Positions 15,843 through 23,505 of a stretch of DNA of 25,104 bases are shown here, one piece after another (position 1 is the first letter of the stretch; each line of letters begins with the position of its first letter). The stretch comes from an uncultured Bacteroidota bacterium (GTDB lineage Bacteria > Bacteroidota > Bacteroidia > Chitinophagales > S012-47). The notes under the pieces were generated by a model. It saw only the letters and a program-made list of their open reading frames with translations. It ran no database searches and was not told the origin of the DNA. Where the stretch lies: NCBI GenBank assembly GCA_913062655.1, contig CAJXXO010000007.1, forward strand, positions 1 to 25,104, written 5' to 3'. The position numbers were made by a program, and so were the translations under genes.

Positions 15843-16550
15843 ATGAACCGAAAAAAAACCTATCTATTGCTTATCGGCCTATTGCTAGGGTGGCTCGGGT
15901 TACACCGATTGTACCTGGGGCACTATGGCCGTACCTTATTGTATTGGATCTATCCGATTGCGTTACTTACCCTTTTGTTTTGGGCTACTGGAACACTTGA
16001 TATTGCCCGTACGCAGGTGTCACTTGACTTGAACGAGCAAACCCTCCCCTTTGTGCTGCCCATAGTATTGATCCCCTGGTTGGATACACTTTGGTTGGTG
16101 CTTCGATCGAATGCCTATCTGGAAAGGCAAACCCTGCGCAGTTGGGCTAAAGCGGTGGGCACCATAGCCGCAGGCATCACGGTAGTAGTCACCATCTACA
16201 TGCTATTCTGGCAGGTCGGACAGCGCACCGCCAGCGGTGAGGCGGAGTATAGCGGATCGGTGATAGAATTTTCCAGGGCCTACCAGGAAGACTACTTGTC
16301 CTTTGCAGATCAGGTTGTACAAGTATCGGGTACCCTAACCGAAGAGGAAATCACCCTTCGTGAAGGTAAGGACCCGATTCGTACACTAATCATGGGAAAT
16401 GGCCCCGTACCGGTGAAGCTGCTCTTCCGGCCGGCAGAACAAGCCACGGCAGACACCTTATCGGTGGGTCGGAAGGTGACCGTAAAGGGGGTTTGTCAGG
16501 CCGAGTTTGAACTGCGAGCGGCCTTGGTGGATTGTCGGCTGATAGAATAG
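15843..16550 (+). CDS. TM2-domain membrane protein with C-terminal OB-fold-like domain
   Basis: A 235-residue membrane protein. The first ~50 residues match the TM2 domain: two membrane helices around GWLGLHRLYLGHYGRTLLYWIY, the family's GxxGxHRxYLG signature. Two further helices follow at about 64-84 and 98-122. From about residue 140 to the end it resembles the tRNA_anti-like OB-fold: FADQVVQVSGTLTEEEITL, KLLFRPAEQATADTLSVGRKVTVKGVCQAEF and ALVDCRLIE. The OB domain should face either the cytoplasm or the periplasm; the topology is uncertain. Function is unknown. It precedes recR by 35 bases on the same strand, but a -7 box stands between them, so co-transcription is uncertain. Confidence 0.75.
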   Translation: MNRKKTYLLLIGLLLGWLGLHRLYLGHYGRTLLYWIYPIALLTLLFWATGTLDIARTQVSLDLNEQTLPFVLPIVLIPWLDTLWLVLRSNAYLERQTLRSWAKAVGTIAAGITVVVTIYMLFWQVGQRTASGEAEYSGSVIEFSRAYQEDYLSFADQVVQVSGTLTEEEITLREGKDPIRTLIMGNGPVPVKLLFRPAEQATADTLSVGRKVTVKGVCQAEFELRAALVDCRLIE

Positions 16551-16573
16551 CCAACAAAGGCGGGTAAAGGTGT

Positions 16574-16581
16574 TACTTTTG
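16574..16581 (+). promoter_or_regulatory. Possible -7 promoter box directly ahead of recR
   Basis: TACTTTTG matches the Bacteroidota -7 consensus TAnnTTTG exactly and ends four bases before the recR ATG. No TTG-type -33 element is visible at the expected distance. If it is used, the recR transcript would be leaderless or nearly so. Confidence 0.35.
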
Positions 16582-16585
16582 TACT

Positions 16586-17230
16586 ATGCAATTACCTTCC
16601 AAACTATTGGATGACGCGGTGCAGGCTTTTGCGGCTTTGCCCGGCATTGGCAAGAAGACCGCGCTGCGGCTAGTGCTCCACCTGCTGAAGGAAGACGCTG
16701 ACAAGGCACGCCAATTTGGCGACACCATAGCACGCATGCGAGAAGAGGTACAGTTTTGCAGTCAGTGCCATAATGTATGTGACCAGGACAAACTGCAACC
16801 CGATTCTCCGCCATTGTGCAGCATCTGTAGTAACCGCAGTCGCAACCAGGAGGTTATCTGTGTTGTAGAGGATATTCGCGATCTGATTGCCATCGAGAGC
16901 ACAGACCAGTTTAATGGTACCTATCACTTGCTGGGCGGTGTCATTTCACCCGTTGATGGTATAGGTCCGGAAGACCTCCATTTTGACACCTTGCTGCAGC
17001 GCATTGAAGAGCAGGGTGTAAAGGAGTTGATCATGGCGCTGAGCCCTACCATTGAGGGCGACACTACGATCTTTTATCTGTCCAAAAAGCTGCGCCAACC
17101 AGATGTCAGGATTACCACTATTGCTCGCGGCATTTCCTTTGGAGGGGACCTGGAGTACGTGGATGAATTGACCCTTTCGCGCTCGCTTGCCAACCGTTTA
17201 CCCTACGAAAGCTATCTTGTCAATAAGTAA
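16586..17230 (+). CDS. recR: Recombination mediator protein RecR
   Basis: RecR works with RecO (and RecF) to load RecA on SSB-coated single-stranded DNA at gaps. The 214-residue protein shows the N-terminal helix-hairpin-helix region (FAALPGIGKKTALRLVLHLL), the four-cysteine zinc motif starting CSQCHNVC at residue 58 and completed by CSIC, and the Toprim domain (ICVVEDIRDLIAIESTDQFNGTYHLLGGVISPVDGIGPEDL, then TIEGDTT and ARGISFGGDLEYVDELTL). The length is slightly above the usual ~200. Its TAA stop shares a base with the ATG of the glycosyltransferase gene (TAATG), so the two are very probably translated in a coupled way. Confidence 0.97.
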   Translation: MQLPSKLLDDAVQAFAALPGIGKKTALRLVLHLLKEDADKARQFGDTIARMREEVQFCSQCHNVCDQDKLQPDSPPLCSICSNRSRNQEVICVVEDIRDLIAIESTDQFNGTYHLLGGVISPVDGIGPEDLHFDTLLQRIEEQGVKELIMALSPTIEGDTTIFYLSKKLRQPDVRITTIARGISFGGDLEYVDELTLSRSLANRLPYESYLVNK

Positions 17231-19197
17231 TGCGGCAGCTTTCTATCATTATTGTCAACTACAATGTCAAATACTTCCTGGAGCAGGCCCTGCGTTCGGT
17301 GCGCAAAGCCCTGGAGGGAATAGATGGAGAAGTGTTTGTGGTAGACAATGCCTCTAATGATGGCTCGGTAGCCTTGGTGCGAGAACGCTTCCCCGAAGTC
17401 CAGTTAATCGCCAATGCCAAAAATGTAGGCTTTTCAGTAGCCAACAACCAAGCCATCCGGCAGTCGAATGGCAAATATGTACTGCTGCTCAACCCCGATA
17501 CAGTGGTGGAGGAAGACACCTTTCAAAAGACACTGGCTTTCATGGAGACCCATCCGGAGGCGGGGGGGCTGGGGGTAAAAATGATTGATGGCAAGGGCAA
17601 CTTTCTACCGGAATCCAAGCGGGCCTTCCCATCACCAAAGGTGGCTTTTTTCAAGGCCTTTGGTTTGTCGGCCCTTTTCCCACGCTCCAAAACATTTGCC
17701 CGCTATCATCTCGGCCATTTGCCTGAGGATGAAATCAATGAGGTAGAGGTGCTGGCCGGGGCATTCATGCTGCTTCGAAAAGAAGTATTGGATGAGATAG
17801 GCTTACTTGATGAAACCTTCTTCATGTATGGGGAAGACATTGACCTTAGCTACCGGATTGTCTTGGCCGGCTACAAGAATTACTACTTCCCCGACACACG
17901 TATTATTCATTACAAAGGGGAGAGCACCAAGAAAGGCAGCCTGAATTACGTAAAGCTATTTTACCAGGCTATGGTCATCTTTGCCGAGAAGCATGCCAGT
18001 GGTGGACAAGCACGATTCTTTTCGCTTTTCATACACCTGGCCATTTACTTCAAAGCCTTTCTTCACTTAATCAGCCGCCTTTTCCGGCAATCCTGGCCTA
18101 TCCTGCTGGATGCAGCACTGATCTATGGTGGCATCTTTTTTTTGCAGGACTTTTGGGCTACACAGGTCAGAAATAGTCCAGACTATTACCCCACAGAATA
18201 CCTGGCCTTCATCGTACCCATCTATGTCGCCATTTGGTTGGTAACGGTGTATTTTTCGGGTGGCTACGATCGGCCCCTCAAAATATCCAAGGCTATTCGA
18301 GGCTTGTTCTTTGGTACCCTCATCATCCTGGCGCTGTACGGTCTGGTGGATGAACAATATCGCTTTTCCAGGGCCATCATTGTATTGGGTGCAGCTTGGG
18401 CCGTGGTGGAAGTGGTTCTTACACGGTTGCTTCATCATTTTGCCCAATACAAAAACTTTAACCTGGAGAGCAGCCGGGTAAAAAACCAACTGATTGTAGG
18501 CTATCCCGAGGAAGGTCAGCGCGTATTGGGCTTGCTCAAACAAACGGGCGTCTATGCGCAATATGTGGGATTGGTGACGCCTACGGCACAAGCTGGTAAG
18601 CGTGAGGACATTTTGGGTGACCTGGAAGAGCTGGAGGACATTGTAAAAGTGTTTGAAGTGGACGAAGTGATCTTCTGTGCCAAAGATGTTCCTGCGCAGA
18701 CGATCATCCGCTATATCACCTTACTGGGCAATGGCCTGGAGTACAAGATCGTGCCAGAGGAAAGCCTCAGCATTATTGGCAGTAATTCGAAAAATACAGC
18801 CGGAGACCTGTACGCCATTGACGTGAATCTACAGATCGCCACGCCCATGAGTAAGCGAAACAAAAGAGTACTTGACCTGCTGCTCTGCCTGGTTTTACTG
18901 ATAGGTGCACCCCTGATGGCCTTTGTTACCCACCCTGTTGGCTTACTGCATAACGTGTTCTACGTATGTATCGGACGAAAAACCTGGGTCGGGTATGCGC
19001 CTATCGCATCAGGTGAGGGCCCCACCCTCCCACCCCTTCGAACCGGGGTACTCTATCCACAAGACGGAGTGCGATTACGAAAAACACCTGGTCAAAAGAC
19101 TTTACACCACCTCAACTGGCTCTACGCTAAAGATTACAGTGCCGGAAAGGACTTCTGGATCATATGGCGGGGGCGCCACGCATTGGGGCGCCTCTAA
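17230..19197 (+). CDS. GT2 glycosyltransferase fused to a degenerate polyprenyl-phosphate glycosylphosphotransferase scaffold
   Basis: A 655-residue membrane protein of three modules. Residues 4-230 are a GT-A fold family 2 glycosyltransferase: SIIIVNYNV, VVDNASNDGS (D39), NPDTVVEED with the metal-binding D90, and FFMYGEDIDLSYR (GED at 201-203). Residues about 262-400 contain five hydrophobic segments. Residues 418-535 are a Rossmann-like CoA-binding domain (NQLIVGYPEEGQRVL, VDEVIFCAKD), as in large phosphoglycosyltransferases of the WbaP type. Residues 543-567 keep that family's membrane helix (RNKRVLDLLLCLVLLIG), but the tail (TWVGYA, 585-590, to the end) lacks the KFRSM-type catalytic block. 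I infer a surface-glycan glycosyltransferase using the remnant for membrane binding. It overlaps recR by one base and the stop of bshA by four. Confidence 0.88.
   Translation: MRQLSIIIVNYNVKYFLEQALRSVRKALEGIDGEVFVVDNASNDGSVALVRERFPEVQLIANAKNVGFSVANNQAIRQSNGKYVLLLNPDTVVEEDTFQKTLAFMETHPEAGGLGVKMIDGKGNFLPESKRAFPSPKVAFFKAFGLSALFPRSKTFARYHLGHLPEDEINEVEVLAGAFMLLRKEVLDEIGLLDETFFMYGEDIDLSYRIVLAGYKNYYFPDTRIIHYKGESTKKGSLNYVKLFYQAMVIFAEKHASGGQARFFSLFIHLAIYFKAFLHLISRLFRQSWPILLDAALIYGGIFFLQDFWATQVRNSPDYYPTEYLAFIVPIYVAIWLVTVYFSGGYDRPLKISKAIRGLFFGTLIILALYGLVDEQYRFSRAIIVLGAAWAVVEVVLTRLLHHFAQYKNFNLESSRVKNQLIVGYPEEGQRVLGLLKQTGVYAQYVGLVTPTAQAGKREDILGDLEELEDIVKVFEVDEVIFCAKDVPAQTIIRYITLLGNGLEYKIVPEESLSIIGSNSKNTAGDLYAIDVNLQIATPMSKRNKRVLDLLLCLVLLIGAPLMAFVTHPVGLLHNVFYVCIGRKTWVGYAPIASGEGPTLPPLRTGVLYPQDGVRLRKTPGQKTLHHLNWLYAKDYSAGKDFWIIWRGRHALGRL
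19172..19192. repeat. GC-rich inverted repeat at the glycosyltransferase/bshA junction
   Basis: GGCGCC occurs at 19172-19177 and again at 19187-19192 with nine bases between, giving a 6-bp all-GC stem just ahead of the overlapping stop codons of the two convergent genes. It lacks a T-tract on either strand, so it may only pause polymerase or protect 3' ends. Confidence 0.4.
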
Positions 19198-20333
19198 GCT
19201 TTGGCGGCTACCCGGTCAATTACCTCTTCGTAATAGGCTTCGTAGATTGGCATGATGTTCTTTACATCATATTGCTGAGCATGCGCGTAGGCATTCTCGC
19301 GGAAGGTCTGCAGCTTATCCTCATGGGTGAGCAAATCCAGGGCGTAAGCCGCCATACTGTCAATGTCGCCCACATCACTAAGAAAGCCGGTGCGCCCGTG
19401 CACATTCACCTCCGGTATACCGCCTGCATTGGAACTGATAACCGGCACATGGCAAGCCATCGCCTCCAAGGCAGCCAACCCAAAGCTTTCACTTTCAGAA
19501 GGCAACAGGAAGAGATCTGACACCGCCAACAGTTCCTCCACCGCTTCTTGCTTACCCAGAAAACGCACATGATCGCACGTGCCCAATTCGCGACACATTT
19601 GTTCCAGGTGTTGCCGCTCCGGCCCATCACCGATCATCAGCAACTTCGAAGGTACTTTTTGGTAGATCTTATGAAAGACCTTCAGCACATCTTCCGCTCG
19701 TTTTACCTTGCGGAAATTGGAGACGTGCATGAGTATTTTTTCACCTTCAGGTGCAATCGCCATCTTGAAGTGATTCTTATTTACTTTTTTGAACCGATCA
19801 AAATCAACAAAATTGGGGATGACCCGGATGTCTTGCGTAATCTTAAAATGCTCATAGGTCTCCTTTTTCAGGTTTTCCGAGACTGCGGTTACCCCATCAG
19901 ACTTATTGATAGAAAAGGTGACCACCGGGGAGTAGGTGATGTCCCTGCCCACCAGGGTAATATCCGTTCCGTGCAGGGTGGTAACGACCGGTATCTCAAT
20001 GCCTTCTTCACGGAGAATCTGTTTCGCCATGTAGGCTGTTGCGGCATGGGGAATGGCATAATGCACATGAAGAACGTCCAATTGCTCAAACCGTACCGTG
20101 TCTACCAGCTTGCTGGCCAAAGCGGACTCATAGGGAGAATGGCGAAATAGCGGATAATCGGCAAAGCGCACTTCGTGGTAGAAAATATTGGCATGAAACT
20201 TATCCAACCGTGCCGGCTGTCTGTAGGTGATAAAGTGTACGGAATGGCCGCTATCGGCCAAGGCTTTGCCCAACTCTGTGGCTACAACGCCCGATCCTCC
20301 GTAGGTGGGGTAGCATACAATTCCGATTTTCAT
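19194..20333 (-). CDS. bshA: N-acetyl-alpha-D-glucosaminyl L-malate synthase BshA
   Basis: BshA transfers GlcNAc from UDP-GlcNAc to L-malate, the first step of bacillithiol synthesis, in the cytoplasm. The 379-residue GT4 (GT-B fold) protein has the characteristic N-terminus KIGIVCYPTYGGSGVVATELG, LDVLHVHYAIPHAATAYMAKQ, VTTLHGTDITLVG and, in the C-terminal nucleotide-sugar domain, NFRKVKRAEDVL and SESESFGLAALEAMACHVPVISSNAGGIPEV. These segments separate BshA from other GT4 enzymes. It starts five bases after the stop of the GH3 fusion gene, so the pair forms an operon. The deacetylase (bshB) and ligase (bshC) genes are not in the window. Its stop overlaps that of the convergent glycosyltransferase. 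Confidence 0.96.
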   Translation of the reverse strand: MKIGIVCYPTYGGSGVVATELGKALADSGHSVHFITYRQPARLDKFHANIFYHEVRFADYPLFRHSPYESALASKLVDTVRFEQLDVLHVHYAIPHAATAYMAKQILREEGIEIPVVTTLHGTDITLVGRDITYSPVVTFSINKSDGVTAVSENLKKETYEHFKITQDIRVIPNFVDFDRFKKVNKNHFKMAIAPEGEKILMHVSNFRKVKRAEDVLKVFHKIYQKVPSKLLMIGDGPERQHLEQMCRELGTCDHVRFLGKQEAVEELLAVSDLFLLPSESESFGLAALEAMACHVPVISSNAGGIPEVNVHGRTGFLSDVGDIDSMAAYALDLLTHEDKLQTFRENAYAHAQQYDVKNIMPIYEAYYEEVIDRVAAKA

Positions 20334-20338
20334 GCGCG

Positions 20339-23317
20339 TCAGTTCTGTGGGTAATTTACAATATTCCAGGCTTGGTGTTGACTCTTTTCCAACGCTTGGT
20401 AAATCGCATCTTGAATGCGCGTGCGCACATCCATGCGGATCAATTTCTTGTTTTGTGCCGAAGGGTGTATCCGGTTACTCAGAAACACATACACCAGATC
20501 GTGCTCCGGATCGGCCCATACGCAGGTGCCGGTAAAGCCGGTGTGCCCAAAGGTACGTGGCGAAGCCAGTGTACTGGTTGGGCCCTCTTTTTGCGTATCG
20601 GTTTCCGGTTTGTCAAAGCCTAACCCCCTGCGTGAATTATTGTTTTGCCGCTTGGTGAAGGTGTGTATCGTTTCCCGTTTCAGAAACTGTTCCCCGCCAT
20701 ATGTACCCCCATTCAACAACATCTGCATCAGAATGGCGAGGTCGTTGGTATTGCCAAATAAACCGGCATGGCCACTGACCCCACCCCACATGGCGGCACC
20801 GGGGTCGTGCACAAAACCGTGCAATAGCTGATCCCGGAATACCCCATCATCTTCTGTAGGGACGATCTGAGACACCGGATATTTTTCCAATGGCTTGTAT
20901 AGAAAGTGCCGCAAGCCCAGCGGCCGGTAGAAGAGCTCCCGCGTAAACTCATCTATGGGGGCCAGTGCGGCATTCTCAATGATCTGCTTGAACAAGTAAA
21001 ACCCCAGGTCGCTGTACCGGTACTCTCCGGCATCATCCAACTCTGAATGGGCAATAATGGCCATGATCGTATCCCGGTAATCACCGCGCATGTATACATC
21101 CTGCGCTACCGGCACACAGTAGGTAGAATCTTCGTAATCGCAGTAGTAGAGGTCATACCTGTCCGGCTGCACGGTAGCGGCATAAAAAGGTATCCACGAG
21201 GTAAGGCCTGCAGTATGGGTAAGTACATCCCGAATTTTCAGGCCAGCCAGATTGGTGCCTTGCAGCTCCGGCACGTAATCGCTTAAGGCTAGGTCCAGGT
21301 CAAACTGTCCCAGCTCGGTAAGGTACATGAGACTGAGGGTAGTGGCCGCTACCTTCGTTATAGAAGCGAGGTCATAGAGATCGTAGGTCTCTACCGGTCT
21401 CTTCCTGGCATAGGTATGATGCCCAAAGTTTTGCTGGTAGATCACTTTACCTTCTTTTGCTACCAGTACCTGGCAGCCGGGGGTGGCCTTTTTCAGGATC
21501 GCTTCTTTGGCAATAAAGTCAATGGCGGCAAAGTCTGCTGAATGCAAACCGATCTCTTCAGGCAGGCCGTAGCTCAGCCGGATGGGATCGGTTTGCCGGC
21601 CTTTGCCAAACCGATACAATTGACTAGCCGTAACGGGCAATTGCCCACGCGCACCTATGCCTCCAAAGAGCAACTGGGGTACAAGGTCATTACTGTGACG
21701 GGTATCTTCGTAGCCGACTACTACAGCCGGGAAGGCTTCCAGTTTGCTAAGACTATAGGGGCTGCCCATGGCGCAGACCACAGTCCGTGTGCGAGCCGAC
21801 AAGCGTTCCAGCAACTGCAAGGTAACACGCGTAATCCCAAATTCTTTAGATCGGAATCGGCTCATATCATGCAACACCGTCACTACCACATCGAAGGAGT
21901 CGACTGCATTCAGCAAGGTATTTTGCGCAGCTCCCCCTTCATTCTTGCCAATAGAGAAATAGGTGGCATTTGCATAGCGCTTGAAAGCGGCCCGGAAGTG
22001 TTCATCCGTGCCACCAACCTCCACCACGGCAAAACTGGTGGTATCGATCAACCGGAAGGGCACCCAGTTGAACGCATCTCTCGCCAGGGTAATGGCATGT
22101 GACAGTAAGGTGCGATGCAGACCTTCCTCTTCCGGCCCCAACAGATCAATATAGAGGCTATCGGTAGCGATAGGTGCCCATTCATGCAACCCCGCCCAAT
22201 ACTTGGCCTGTAGAATTTTTCTGGCACTACGGGTAATTCGTTCTTCCGTCAGGCGCCCGCTTTCGATGGCAGCCATAATACTTTGGCGGGCTTTCGACAG
22301 ATTAGAGGGGAAAAGCAAGACATCATTTCCCGCCTCAAGTGCTTTTACCTCCATCTCACCGGGTTGGTGGTAGCCGCTGGCCCCCTGCATGTTGAGCGCG
22401 TCTGTGAAGACCAAGCCTTCAAACTGCATCTCCTGTTGCAGAATATCGCGCACCACCTTGGGCGAGAGCGAAGAAGCAAGGTTTGGCGTGGATTCCAGTT
22501 GCGGAATATACAGGTGAGCCGTCATCACGCTCATCACGCCCTGGCGCACCATCAATTCGAAGGGAAATAGCTCCAGGCTGTCCAGGCGATTCCTGTCGTG
22601 CGGAATAATGGGTAAGTCTTTGTGCGAGTCCTTGTCGGTATCGCCATGCCCGGGAAAGTGTTTGGCGCAAGCCAACACGCCATTGTCTTGCATCCCCTTC
22701 ATGTACTGAATGCCCCGCAAGGTGACATTGTACCGATTCTCACCAAAGGACCGGTCGTTGATGACCGGGTTATTGATGTTGTTATTGATATCGACCACCG
22801 GGGCAAAATTGACATGCACCCCTACCCGTCTACAATGCTTTGCAATCATTTCGCCCATGTCGTAGATGAGCGTAGGGTCTTTTATGGCGCCAAGTGTCAG
22901 TTGGCGGGGAAAGGTCCACGTACTGTCCAGCCGCATGCCCAGGCCCCATTCTGCATCCTGGGCTACCAGTAAGGGTACGGGGCTGTTTTCCTGTAGTGTG
23001 TTGAGGATGTTGATCTGCCTACCGGGGCCACCCTGCATCATGATGACACCGCCAATGTGGTAGTCCTCTATGTCGCGTAATGCCTTACGCTCTGCAGACC
23101 GGCCTTCTCTTGAATAGACCGGCACCATGAACAACTGTCCGATCTTTTCCTCCAGGCTCATGCCGGCCAGCAAGGAGTCCACCCAGGGATTAGGCGCCTG
23201 CCATTGGATGGCCGAAAAATGACGGTCAGCCGACTGCCCCTGCATAGTAAGTGACCATGTGGCCAGCCCCAATACAATTCCGGTACGTACAAATTCGACT
23301 ATTCGCTTAGGGTTCAT
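20339..23317 (-). CDS. Exported glycoside hydrolase family 3 (NagZ-like) fused to a beta-lactamase-family serine hydrolase
   Basis: A 992-residue two-enzyme fusion. After a signal-like N-terminus (RIVEFVRTGIVLGLATWSLTMQGQS), residues ~40-390 are a GH3 barrel of the beta-N-acetylhexosaminidase (NagZ) type: KHFPGHGDTDKDSH starting at residue 219, whose DSH corresponds to the NagZ Asp-His dyad, and the nucleophile D306 in VFTDALNMQG. Residues ~400-590 resemble the GH3 C-terminal domain. Residues ~610-985 are a serine hydrolase of the beta-lactamase/class C PBP fold with SITK (S652, K655), YSD (Y768-D770) and HTG (H925). The known activities of the two halves point to turnover of peptidoglycan or related amino-sugar polymers in the periplasm. 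bshA follows after five bases. Substrates are inferred, not shown. Confidence 0.93.
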   Translation of the reverse strand: MNPKRIVEFVRTGIVLGLATWSLTMQGQSADRHFSAIQWQAPNPWVDSLLAGMSLEEKIGQLFMVPVYSREGRSAERKALRDIEDYHIGGVIMMQGGPGRQINILNTLQENSPVPLLVAQDAEWGLGMRLDSTWTFPRQLTLGAIKDPTLIYDMGEMIAKHCRRVGVHVNFAPVVDINNNINNPVINDRSFGENRYNVTLRGIQYMKGMQDNGVLACAKHFPGHGDTDKDSHKDLPIIPHDRNRLDSLELFPFELMVRQGVMSVMTAHLYIPQLESTPNLASSLSPKVVRDILQQEMQFEGLVFTDALNMQGASGYHQPGEMEVKALEAGNDVLLFPSNLSKARQSIMAAIESGRLTEERITRSARKILQAKYWAGLHEWAPIATDSLYIDLLGPEEEGLHRTLLSHAITLARDAFNWVPFRLIDTTSFAVVEVGGTDEHFRAAFKRYANATYFSIGKNEGGAAQNTLLNAVDSFDVVVTVLHDMSRFRSKEFGITRVTLQLLERLSARTRTVVCAMGSPYSLSKLEAFPAVVVGYEDTRHSNDLVPQLLFGGIGARGQLPVTASQLYRFGKGRQTDPIRLSYGLPEEIGLHSADFAAIDFIAKEAILKKATPGCQVLVAKEGKVIYQQNFGHHTYARKRPVETYDLYDLASITKVAATTLSLMYLTELGQFDLDLALSDYVPELQGTNLAGLKIRDVLTHTAGLTSWIPFYAATVQPDRYDLYYCDYEDSTYCVPVAQDVYMRGDYRDTIMAIIAHSELDDAGEYRYSDLGFYLFKQIIENAALAPIDEFTRELFYRPLGLRHFLYKPLEKYPVSQIVPTEDDGVFRDQLLHGFVHDPGAAMWGGVSGHAGLFGNTNDLAILMQMLLNGGTYGGEQFLKRETIHTFTKRQNNNSRRGLGFDKPETDTQKEGPTSTLASPRTFGHTGFTGTCVWADPEHDLVYVFLSNRIHPSAQNKKLIRMDVRTRIQDAIYQALEKSQHQAWNIVNYPQN

Positions 23318-23333
23318 GTAGGATACAAAGTTG

Positions 23334-23352
23334 GCAAAAAAAGGGCGTTCAA
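23334..23352 (-). terminator. Terminator-like hairpin in the leader of the GH3-bshA operon
   Basis: On the minus strand GGCGT (23348-23352 side) and ACGCC form a 5-bp stem with a TGA loop, extendable by one pair, followed by C and seven T residues. It lies ~18 bases before the GH3 start codon, although no gene upstream on this strand needs terminating. It could be an attenuator, or the T-run could be part of the promoter (a CAACTTTG, one mismatch from TAnnTTTG, lies at 23326-23333). Confidence 0.3.
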
Positions 23353-23423
23353 CGCCTATTTCTGTCCACCTTCAACGCTGGTGTCGCCCCTAAAGGTGTA
23401 CGGTCACCGCACTTTCATTTTTG

Positions 23424-23431
23424 TACCTTTG
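23424..23431 (+). promoter_or_regulatory. Likely -7 promoter box of the mutL operon
   Basis: TACCTTTG matches the Bacteroidota TAnnTTTG -7 consensus exactly and lies 12 bases before a short ORF starting at 23443 and 71 bases before the 23502 ATG. No clear -33 TTG element is seen at the usual distance. Confidence 0.42.
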
Positions 23432-23442
23432 TAGGCGGCCTG

Positions 23443-23505
23443 ATGGAAGGCGATGAAATGTTTTCCGACCACCAGGCGTTAGACAGGATAAATCGACCGC
23501 TATGA
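23443..23505 (+). CDS. Putative 20-codon leader ORF ahead of the mutL operon
   Basis: ATG at 23443 opens a 20-codon frame (MEGDEMFSDHQ...NRPL) that stops at TGA 23503-23505. That stop overlaps the ATG of the next gene as ATGA, the classic arrangement for translational coupling. It sits just after the TACCTTTG -7 box, so it would be the first ORF on the transcript. The peptide has no hydrophobic segment and no recognisable family, and coding potential cannot be judged at this length; it may be a regulatory leader or chance. Confidence 0.35.
   Translation: MEGDEMFSDHQALDRINRPL

Noticed and set aside
18067..18591. Minus-strand open frame of 174 codons
   Set aside because: It is antisense to the membrane and CoA-binding parts of the glycosyltransferase; the residue pattern is not protein-like.
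19548..20150. Long plus-strand open frame of 200 codons
   Set aside because: It lies wholly antisense to bshA, whose protein is clearly recognisable; the translated frame shows no family features.
21542..22102. Plus-strand open frame of 186 codons
   Set aside because: It is antisense to the GH3/serine hydrolase gene and a by-product of its codon use.
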